From positions 29,943,686 through 30,007,685 of the forward strand of contig OZ022261.1 of NCBI GenBank assembly GCA_963978905.1: a DNA stretch of 64,000 nt. Reading direction: 5' to 3'. Within the stretch, counting starts at the first letter, position 1; every line of letters starts with the position of its first letter. Shown one piece after another: positions 1 through 10,700 of this stretch. The position numbers were made by a program, and so were the translations under genes. Origin of the DNA: Trichostrongylus colubriformis (Eukaryota > Nematoda > Chromadorea > Rhabditida > Trichostrongylidae). Below the pieces are notes generated by a model. The model did not search any database and was not told the origin of the DNA. It saw only the letters and a list, made by a program, of their open reading frames with translations.

Positions 1-178
1 ACGCTACAATCGCAATGGCATCCTGAACGAGCGCTTTTCGTTACGCATTATCTTTTCTGATTACAAATGTGCCTTCAAACAGGCCAGTGCTCTAAATTAC
101 GCCTTCCTTCCTTTGAAGGCAATGATAGGGGAAATTAGGACGAGTGGTGACAGATGTTGTGAATATGGATGTCGGGGC

Positions 179-328
179 GCTTTGGCCGCAGTCAGACTTT
201 GTAATTTTGCGATTTTGCGGTGTCGCGGCTCCGCACGCGAAGTAGCGACATTGCACAATATCAAGGTCGTAATATTGCGTGCGAAAGCGCGACGTCGCAA
301 AATCGCGAGGTCTGACGGCGGCCTTAGC
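179..328. repeat. GC-rich foldback MITE
   Basis: About 150 bp with inverted ends: GGCCGCAGTCAGACTTTG on the left against the complement of GTCTGACGGCGGCC on the right. The arms continue inward with runs such as TTTTGCGATTTTGCG facing CGCAAAATCGCGAG. Non-coding. Bases 1-178 show nothing recognisable. Confidence 0.65.
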
Positions 329-469
329 AATACGACCTGTAGAAAAAACGGAAGGAAATGGCCAAAGACCCGAAAATAGGACCCCCTTCCTACCGTTGAT
401 GCTCAACGCGGACGACCTTTCTGTCAAGAGACGGATCGCACGGAATCGCAAACACTAAGGGATGTTTGA

Positions 470-1460
470 AAAGACGCAGCATCTGTTTTTTGGAGTGAGC
501 TTCATACCATTAGAAAAGCGCACTTAGAGGTTTCATCACGATCCCACAGCGTTGCCAGCCACGCAGCCTTAGCCCCTCGCCTGTCTGCATCTTTCCCCAC
601 CGGTCATTAGTGACGCAGAGGAGGCGGAAAGGGATTAGAGAGAAGGAAGGATGTGGGTTACTATCTCACGCGTTTTTGACGGTTTTATTCCATTCTTTTT
701 GTATTAGGTCTATGCAGAATAAATGGCCAAAACGGACTACTTTTTTCAAAACGCCATAACTTCGCTCAGACACAACTTTATTTGTCGAAATAAAAACCAT
801 TCGAATCTACACAACCTTGCCAACGATATGGTGAAGAAAATATGCCACCATGATCAAATTCAGGATTGCGAAAATTAATGAAGTCAACGATGGCATTTTC
901 AACATGCATCGTTTCGGCGAACTCCTTCTGACCCAGGTTTGCATCGAGAGCCGGGAAAAAGTGGTAATTCGTCAGAGATAGGTCTGAGGAATAAGGGGGG
1001 TGAGGGAGAGTCTCGATCAGTTTCTGCCGGGTGACTTGCGAACTGTGGGGTTTTGCGTTGTTTTGCTCACCCAATAAAAAAACGATGCAGTTAGGCATCG
1101 AGCCTCTCCCTCACCCCCCTTATTCCCCAGACCTATCCCTGACGGATTACCACTTTTTCTGGGTTCCCGATGCAAACCTGCGGCAGAAAAATTATGCACG
1201 GTAAAAATGCCATTCTTGACTTTATTGATTCTCGCAATCCAGAATTTGATCGTGATGGTATATTTTCCTTACCAGATCGTTGGCAAAATTCTGTAGATTC
1301 GAATGGTCTTTATTTCGACAAATAAAGTTGTGTCTGCGCGAAGTTATGGCCAATTACGTTTCGGCCATTTATTCTGCATAGACCTAATACTATTACACTA
1401 CTGATTACCTCGACTTCCATATTCCACGATTATTTCGCATCCTGCCAAAATTACCTCTGA
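470..1460 (+). repeat. Repeat family F, copy 1, interrupted by a mariner
   Basis: Bases about 470-703 and 1388-1460 together match one family F copy (compare 29570-29876). They share a block with CGATCCCACAGCG..GCCAGCCACGC, the segment GTCTGCATCTTTCCCCACCGG and the ending GACTTCCATATTCCACGATTATT. The middle is displaced by the TA-flanked mariner at 704-1387. Other copies: 5960-6240, 29570-29876, and inverted 52840-53165 and 61480-61820. Confidence 0.7.
704..1387. mobile_element. Foldback mariner element built from two inverted transposase 3' ends
   Basis: 684 bp with terminal inverted repeats starting TTAGGTCTATGCAGAATAAA, flanked by TA on both sides (702-703, 1388-1389). Each arm carries the C-terminal end of a mariner transposase running outward. 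The left arm reads on the minus strand (PPYSSDLSLTNYHFF ... DSNGFYFDK) and the right arm on the plus strand (PPYSPDLSLTDYHFF ... DSNGLYFDK). Both include the HPPYSxDL motif around the last catalytic Asp. Only about 80 bp of spacer separates arms of roughly 300 bp. No full transposase is present, so it can move only in trans. Confidence 0.85.
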
Positions 1461-1553
1461 TGTGATCAATACGCTTAAATTTAGACCACCTTGGCCTTCT
1501 CCGAAGAGCCTAGTAATTTTAAAGAAGAAAATGTTAGAGAAATAGTAAATTAC

Positions 1554-1729
1554 CATCGAGAATCGCCTGTTTCTCCTCCTCAGTAGTCCGATCCTCTTTG
1601 AGGATCACCTCTTCGGCCGCCATGATCCACTCGAGATAACCGTTAAGCTCGCGCTCGATCTGTTGTTGTCGACGAAGTTTCAGAAATTCACGTCGATTCT
1701 CCACTCGTTCCCTTTCTTTTGCGAATTCT
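1554..1729 (-). CDS. unc-2: unc-2 exon: I-II linker with alpha-interaction domain
   Basis: 176 bp, 58 codons between split bases. It encodes [20 protein letters not shown], then [20 protein letters not shown], then [18 protein letters not shown]. The motif QQ-E--L-GY--WI is the alpha-interaction domain that binds the CaV-beta subunit (ccb-1 in C. elegans). The overlapping QxxER sequence is the G-beta-gamma site of CaV2 channels. Donor GATG|GTAATT. The next exon is not visible in bases 1-1553 and must lie off the left edge. Confidence 0.96.
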
Positions 1730-4700
1730 CTTCAAAAAGCATATTTAACGTATATATATGAAGTGTGATAGCAGTGTAGTGAAAAGATGATGTTTGCTCT
1801 CAACCACAAATGACGCATTACTACCACCATCACATCGTTTTGTTCAAAAATTATGCATATATTTTCGAATCGAAAATGAATTGCACATTTCCTGAAGTTT
1901 AGTGATATAATGTTCGCAGTCGCCGAAATTGAAGCATTCAAGCCCACTCTATGTAAGTCATAACTTTCTACTACATATTACCGGCTGATTAGGCAATCCA
2001 ATGATTGTATTACAACTCTCTGAGTTTGAGCCTGTCTCAAGGATAGGCAGTGAGCCACTCAGAGAGGACGCAGACGAGAGCAGAAAAACAGATATGCTTC
2101 GCGCGGGACCTTCAAATTTACTTTCTGGTGACGATAAGCCCCGTCCCGTTGGCGTCACGCCGTCCCCAGTCGCTTGACATGGGATTTACATACAATAGGA
2201 TTAAAGTGTGAATTCCCTTACAGAAATATTATACAATAAAAGTATGAATGTAATTGTGCTTTCCCTTTACAATATTGTTCCTCAATTTCATGAAGTTTTG
2301 TTTCAAAAATTTCTCCCAGTTTTAATGAGAAAATACACTTCAAAGGAAAGGGAAGCCGTGCTTTTGACTTCAACAATAAAGTTATCATGGGTAACAATGT
2401 GAAGCGTGCGTTCCTCATTACTCGACGAACAATAACACCGTCTCACATTTCGTCAACACGAATTCCCTATGGGAAAGATTGGCCCGAAGTAACGTCAGAG
2501 CATACCCGGACAAAACTCCGAGAACGAGATTCAGCATGAAAAACGAGCCGAGCACGATCAGTGGAATGAAGTACGCCCAGTTGTACGTGCTTCCTAATGA
2601 GTCGTTTGTCTGAAGAAGTCAAATACAGAGAAATCTTATGGAAACATTGAAACATTCTAAATCTTGTATAGCATAAAGACGGCAAGTCTGGTCCTTTTAA
2701 GCTCTGTCGATAAACCATTTTAGCGCACGCAAAACCTGTGTCAAACAAGGGTTGGGTAATCCTCAGAGAGGGGTCATATTTTTCTATTTTGTGGAGAAGC
2801 CTTTCCCAAGAAGTTTCTCAACCCAGTGCTCGAGCCTGCACTGAAGTCACAAGTAAAACCACTTTGGCAACTAATGTCTAGCGATGAATGTAAGCCAAGT
2901 AAATTAAAAACTTAATAGAAAAATAGAAAAATCGACAGTAAAATTCACATAATACATGACGGTTGTCCATCCTTCCATAGTAATACACTGGAACACGGTG
3001 ATCATAGCAAAGGCAATGTTGTCGAACGATGTGATACCTTAATAATTGAGCAGTATATTGTAAGCATATTTATAAAAGAAATATTCAGTCTCATACCGTA
3101 ATTTGGACCGATCCACTTATTGAGACATGTGGTGCCCTCCACATCACAATTATACACGCCCATTGTCGTGGTTTTATTTGTGCTGAATTGCAGATATGCA
3201 GTAAAGTACAAATTATACAATCGAACTACATGGGCATGAAGCCCATTCTGTATAGTGAGAGTTATTCGACGAAACAAATGAAGCCATGGGTCCAAGGCTG
3301 CTGTAATTGGTGGATCTGACTGATCACCAATCAAAATACTCCTCTGTGCGCTTTACCCCTACTTCACCCATTTCAGCAGCGGCTTTTGTATGGTGTATAC
3401 AGCAGTGGTATGACTGTAAGATGTTTTTGTTTTGCATGCGCGAATCAATCTTTTTTCCGGATTCGCCACGCATTATACATTCAGCAAGATATGTAGCGGA
3501 ATTGAATATACATAATATAGCCTAGACAAATGACAAGTATAGCCAGTGTATTGTGCATGTTAATAAATTTTTTATCCGATGCATAAGTCTAGTACTAATT
3601 CGACCCCACATGGAAGGAAAGCCACGTTTGCCTGGCCGGTATTCATGGATTCGATCTCCGAATGGGAGCGATGCCACCTGTCGGTGCACTACCTCCGCAC
3701 ACATTGCGATACTATCACAGATACTAATTCCAATTGGCTGTTTCATTGAAGCTTTTGGAAATGTGCCAAGCGTCGGACTTCCGCTTCGTCGTTACGACAT
3801 TCCAGATGCTCACATGCGCATGTGACGACACAACCTTATTTAGCTAGTAAGGTAGGAAATGGAAGCCATCCGCTAACGGCAAAGTAGTGAAATGAGTAGA
3901 AATACGACTTGACACCAGTGTAAATCGTTTTTTTTTTCTGAGGAAGCCAATTCTTCGGTAGTGAAGTGGAGGTGGTGACTGGACACTCGCATTGGGTTCG
4001 ATCACACATGGGGCGATGGTAGCGTCCCTTAGCACACAACGGATCCACAATGGGACCAAAGAGGCACTTTTCGCGAGCACTGACGCAATTCGCGTGGTGC
4101 TGTGACCCGATTTGAGTGTCCTGTCGCATTTTCGCAAATCTGTTCACCGTGCAGATATTGTTTGGGGCCTTTAAGTCACTCCATAGAAGGCATTTGAGTA
4201 CCTTCAAATTCCTTAATATATGCTGTATACGCGCATTCGAAAACAATGAGCGCCGAATACGACATCTTTAGAGAAATCTTTTGATACCCAGTGCTACGCC
4301 TGCTAGAATTTTTTATGGTTTAATTTTCAAAAGTCGCTTGATAAATAAGTTCGCATCCATGCATGGGAATAAACACACGGTTCGACGACGCCACAAGGCT
4401 TGCGTCGCGGCTTGTATGTGTCACATGGATATCGCAACCGATGATTTTGAAAACTCACCACGGTGACGGTTTTTCGCTGACATTTTCGATTTCACCTCGA
4501 TCATTGTAACAAGCTGAATGGAATGCTCCCGAATAGAACTCTAAACCGATGATGGCAAAAATCACAATGGCGAACAGCACAAGTAATCCGATTTGTAACA
4601 ATGGAGCCATGGCACAGAGTATGGACTTCAAAACCACTTGCAGACCTGAAATGAATAATAGTAAGGGAGTAATGTGATTGCTCAATCAAAGTGTAATTTT

Positions 4701-7700
4701 TATCATTAAGGTAACTTACTACATCACGTTGAGCTGTTCAATTTATGCAACTTTTGATGATTCCTTTACTGTGATCCTTTTGAGTCTTTTCGGAACGGTT
4801 TTATTTGATCACGATATTTAATTTCACCATGGAATAGGATGAACTTTACTAGGACTTTGATGTCAGTTCAGACGTCAAGCAAAATGTATTACTGTTGTAA
4901 GTGCACAGAGTACGCCCGATCAGGTGACGAATAATTTGCCAGAAATAGCCTGTTATTCTCCTCTAACGGAACCGCATGGACTGCGACTGTTTAGCGGCTA
5001 TGCAAGCTGACCTGCAAGCCTTTCACTGACCCAGCTCCTACCACCTCTTGTACTGCGCATGACCGCCTCCCACCATAGACCAGTGTGGCTCCAATCGATA
5101 CTCAGGTATGGGGGGGGGTGGGCTGACTGAAAAATTCTTAAAAGGAGGAGAGTCGTAATTTTGTAAACAAAGAGGTAGTCCTATTTGGGGTGCAAAAACA
5201 ACGAATTCGCAAACGTCTGCTGCTCTATTTTTTTGCGGTTTTGGAGGGGTCAGATGGTCTTTGAGAGAGCCGGGAATCGAATATCTTATTTTTCTCTAGA
5301 CATTAGGTGGTAATACCGTGATTATATCTGGTATACCAGTAAACCCACAACATCAGTCATTTAGACATCTGAAGGAGGCCGTATCACCAACGGGGATTGT
5401 ATTTCTCAAAATATCTCTTCAACAAAGTGCTTGATCTTCGTTCCAAGCCATGGACTCAGTATCATGTGTGCTCGACAACTTCACTAGAAAACTGAATTTT
5501 CATCATCATTATGCGATTTCTACACAAACTTCAGTTTCATTCCGATTCTGATGCCTTGTAACGATCTTGGTTCCATCTTATTCTTCCCCTTCACTCCTCT
5601 TTTCTAACAAGCACCCATTGTTGTCGTACAAACGGAGCTCTATGGTAGCATCTCATCAGTCATAGAGTCAACTGAGCGTTGAATGCGTGGATTTATTGGG
5701 GGGAAAACGTATCGTGCATGGTGAGTGACGAACGATGGTAAACAGCACTGTGGAGAGCTCTGGAAAGTTGATCTTGGAGTCTTATCATATGCGAGTTTCC
5801 ATTGAAAACGTAGGTCACAGGGCTTTGAGACCCTTTCTCAGGTCCCAAATAACTGCGGAAATCATCGCCACATTCAACATTCACTTCAAAGCACCGCAAG
5901 GGGTAGGGATGAGTACCCTGAAGACATATTCTCTGGGAATGAATATTTCGGACCACAACAGGTGATCTGTAGGAAAAATCCCGCTGAAAAAGTGCGCTCT
6001 GGGGTTTTCATCGTGATGCCGCAGTGCTGCCACGCTGCTCCGCATCCGCTTGTTGACTTGCCAGTACGGGGTAAAGTTCGCGGCTGGCTGACTTAGCCCC
6101 TCACCCTTCTGCATCTACCCCTACCGGCCAGTGATGCAGAAAATGCGGAAGGAAAGGGAAGTTTTTGAGTTAACAGTGCTGATCGTCTCGACTTTCATAT
6201 TCCACGATTATTCCACAATCTGCCAAAATTATCCCTGACGTTGCTTTTGAGAACTAAGTGGCAAAGACATCAAGTTGGCATGGTTCTCTCACTGGAGCCA
6301 GATTGTTCACGGGATTCCCCACAGTTAACGCTGTCCGGAACTCTCAACAATTCAGAAACCAATTCAAATTAGGGAACTTTCACTTTTCATCCCAACCTAT
6401 AAGTTAAAACTTCTAGGCTGTATAAAATCCGATTAAAATTCCTCATTTTCATCCGGAAACCGTATGCACTCGCGTTCGTGCTCATTTACGACTGCTTTGA
6501 ATCCCTCCGAAAACGAAACCGGCAGCATTGAAGCGCCTCAATCAAAGCCTAAAGGCTTGGTGTGTCTGCGGCATAACCAAATACGATTCCATCTCATTAG
6601 GTAGTTCCAAGTCGAAATTGGCTCAGAACAAGGACGAGTGGGTTCATCGATACTCCGCGGTATCGTCCATGAAAGTACGAAGTAAAGTGAGGTTTCTGAA
6701 AGGAGAGCGACCACATGTTCTACCATCTTTCGTAGGATATCCTTTCGATCAGTAGTTGACATTTCTCCATTATGCTTTGCAGTTGAATTCTGGCTCACTC
6801 TGAGACTCTATGGACAAGATCCTGAACGTCCGGGTTTGATCAACACCACAACACATTCTTGTGCTCTACTCGGTACCTTGTGACATGACTAAAAGAGGCT
6901 ACTGAACGCGCGGTTTCGGTTCTGAGTGGTCGCTATTGGACAAAGGGTGTGGTTTTCGAAGTGGGCGGGATTACCGCCATTAGCCCCATTATTAATCGAT
7001 TCTGAGCAGCATAACCAATACGGGTCGATCGAAATAAAAGTAGTTGAATCAACGCACAACATTATTCAGTAAGTAGTAAATAATAGGGACACTCTTGGGG
7101 CATCTTTTTACTTCTGTCTGGAACTCCCCACGGATTTCTCAACATAGTCAAAGTTCCTGGCCCTTTCGGGCGTCATCGCTCTACAAGAACAAATTTTTGA
7201 CTGAATCACTATACTATATACTGGCGCTTCCTTATTTGCATACGTAAGGGTGTGCAAAAGGACATTTGGACTGCGCCATTGCACAACGCAAACCATGCCA
7301 CCGCAAGCGGCAGTGCCTTGCTTTGCCCATTTGACCGCGGGCTAAGAGGGGCGATCGGCGCTTTCCCGGGTGACCTGATCCAATTCGAGTGTCCTAGCGC
7401 ACAATTTAGATTGAAGACATCAATTCTGAAGAACCGCTATTTCATCTTTCCAGAAAGCTTCGACAATTGGCGTTAAGCTAGAGGAAATTCGTTATAAGAA
7501 GGTGACACATAAAGATCTGTGATGTTGTGTTCAAGTTTCACGGAACAGCACCCAACAATTATTAATTTTGCGAGTTTTGTTATCAGATGAAAAAAACTAG
7601 ACCTTATACTTAATATTACGGGTTATTCATGAACTGAAGATGAACTTACTGGGAATACCGCTGACTAGTTTCAACGGTCGCAACACCCTTACAGCTCGCA

Positions 7701-10700
7701 ATGTTCGTAAATCGACCGTTTCCACTTGGCCTGAACCACCACCAGCGGCGGCCGGTGATACAGGAAGCATCGTAACTACACTAAAATTGAAATCATGTAT
7801 CAGTATGTTCCAGCATATTCCTGAATGGAGAACTACTCAAAAGCAAAATTTTTTGTGAGTGTTCTAAAGACGTTTCGTCTACTTTTCTCGAAGGATCTCG
7901 AATGTGATTTTTCACATGCACATTCGAGCTACAATTCGAAAAGTCTTTCTGCAAACGTCATCTCTGCAGTGCATTATGGATTCAATTAATTCAAAAATGA
8001 TTAATTCAGAGTCACCAAAGGTTGAGCACAAATTACTTGTAGACGGTCAAATGATGCAACGACGCTCCGGATGCATGCTTTTCTGCATTAATACTTTCTG
8101 TTTTGCAGAGTTAGTCAGTAAGAAGTCAGAGAGGAGAAAATTTATTTTTAGACTTCCGCCGGCTGAGACCGAAGTTGCTAAGATCTTTACTGCATCAGCT
8201 ACTGTATGATAAAACCTGCATCAAGCGGCTAGTTCTGTTTTAATTAGACATGAACTTGTAATTAATGAATAGTATTTCAATAAGTGTATATTCATGCGAT
8301 ATTCAAAATTCATTACCCAGAGACTACTACTATAAAATCCATGATGTTCCATCCGGATCTTAAATACGATCCTTTGTGAGCAATAAAACCAAAAGCAATG
8401 ATCTTCAGTACGCATTCTAGGCAGAAAATACCCATGAAGTATGGCTCGGTACGTTCCTGAAATATTTCAAGTGAAATAGACTACTTTGAATTGATTACAC
8501 TATTTATGACAAGTAGACTTTAACCACAGTGTATTGTAAAGTCGCTGGTTGTCAGACGACAAACTTGTCTTCAGACGTAGCGCAGGAGGAGCGCATGCGG
8601 CATCGCGAGTAGGACGCGCGTACAGTTTACGCGCGGTGCCGCATCGGCTCGTCCACCATATCCACCTCTTGTGGCCAAGGAAATTCATTTTAACATAAGG
8701 GAAAAGCTTAAGCGTGGCAGCGTTATCAGCTACCACCGAATGAAAAAGTTGCGCATGTTGGTCCAGAAACTACGCTTGCTCATCCCATATTCAGAAAGAT
8801 TCTGACGTTTTACCACCCATCCCTACAAAGGAAGGCCAATTTGCTAGTTTGGGCGGCTCATCCCAAGAGGTATTTGAGCACCCCTCCTGTCCGCACGGCA
8901 AAGCAAAATTTTTTAAAAGTGCTGGCTGTTCGTGATTTAAATTCTTTCATAAGGATTTCCCTATATGCTACGTATTCGTTAAAATGTACCAATTAATCTG
9001 AAAAATTATCCGTTTTCTGTGGGCAATTTTTGGGGGGGGGGGAGCCACGCATTAAGTGCTTTTCACATGAATTCTTCCTTTTCTCATAAACATTTCAAGT
9101 GTTGAAATGCGGCCAGGGTACAGCCCAGCAAACACACTTACTCACACGGCTGTCAAGCGAAGTATCATAAGATTGTTGAAATCGAAATTGGCTTTTTTTA
9201 TCAAAGCAGTCCGATTCAAGCAAGAAAGTGAAATTCATATAATAGATTGAGTGTTAAAGAATCACACTCTTTATTGTTCTTGCAGTATAAATGTTAATAT
9301 CAATTTCACAACAAAGACGCTATAGAATGATACGTGCATTAAATCGAAATAAACGGAAAAGTCAAAAATGCCGCCTATTTTGATAAAGTTTACAAAAATT
9401 TTCATAGCAGCATCTGACAGCAGTACCAGGTTACCTCCATTTACTGCTTAGTACTTTTTATAAGTCTCGACTCTTTCTTCCTGTCGTTTTGCTCCACTTA
9501 GAAAGTATTTGTCAAAGATGCTCCATTTTGATTTTCAATCCTATTTTTTTCCCTGATTTGAATAATCTGTGAGTCTAGTAGTTGTGAGACGCCTGAACTT
9601 CTACTATATTACGTGGAGCAATACCCTATACGATGATGGCTTTTAACTGTTTAACAAAAGCCGTCCAAATCTCACCAGCAGCTCCGAAAGCGGCTTTTTG
9701 TCGTTTTTCGGAAGATGTTGTTCCATGGCGAGCACGACACAGTTTCCTGCAATAAGCGACATCGTCAAGCATTCGGAAACGAATGCATTCACAACTACCC
9801 GCACCCTCTATCCGACTAGTCCGCCGTCTTTTATCTACACAGTTTTACCTTTTTTCAAACAAAAACGTGTTCGCAAAAAAAAGGAACAGAAAGGTTATTA
9901 TCAATTCACCTATAATAGTAAGCAGGATGAAGTACTCGAACGGGCCCCATTCTATGATCGCCTTAGCGTTTCGTCTGATGAAGTTATCTTCGGAAAAGAT
10001 GAACAATGACGACGGACCCTGCAAATTTTCTCATGTTGCACTAGATATCCTGTTTCAAGCCATTCTGTCTGCTCATGAGAGAATCTCCCAGCCACTGTGA
10101 TGCATTTTCAATAGCATCCATCTAAACACTAGCCAGTATGAATAGAAAAATCCTTTTCATTCCCCGAAAAAATCAATATCCATTATTTCTGAACAAGCCG
10201 TCATGAAGGTGTTGAGGCGAAGAGGGCTATTGTCCTCACGGCGCTCTCCAGTTCGATTCAGTGCCAAAGAGCTTTGGGACTTTGATGAGGCCGAATGTAT
10301 GGCTCCAAAAAGCTCTCCCATCAGGATGGGAATTTTAGCAGTTTAGGGGAATAGGCCGGAATATTCTCGGAATAAAATTAGGTGAGTAAGTGAGTGGGAT
10401 TTTGAATATAAACAATTTCGGAGTGAAACAAAAGGAGGCAGGTGCACTGGATTTCAGTTAATTAGTAAAACATGCTGAAAGTACCACCTAAAATTATATA
10501 GAATGGTATAACTATGCAGAATATGGGCCCGGAGCTTGCAACAATAGATGAAAAGTAGTGTTTTGAAAACCAGTAATAAACACCAAAATGTTAAGTGAAA
10601 GGGAGGAATGAGAAATCGAAAATAGCATTTTCAAGCAATCTAAAGGACGATGAATGCGAATATCAGAAGTTTTCGCATTCAAAATCATTGGAAAGAAGTC

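Noticed and set aside
10230..10275. tRNA-like B-box word CCAGTTCGATTCAGT
   Set aside because: No acceptor stem, anticodon arm or A-box could be built around it.
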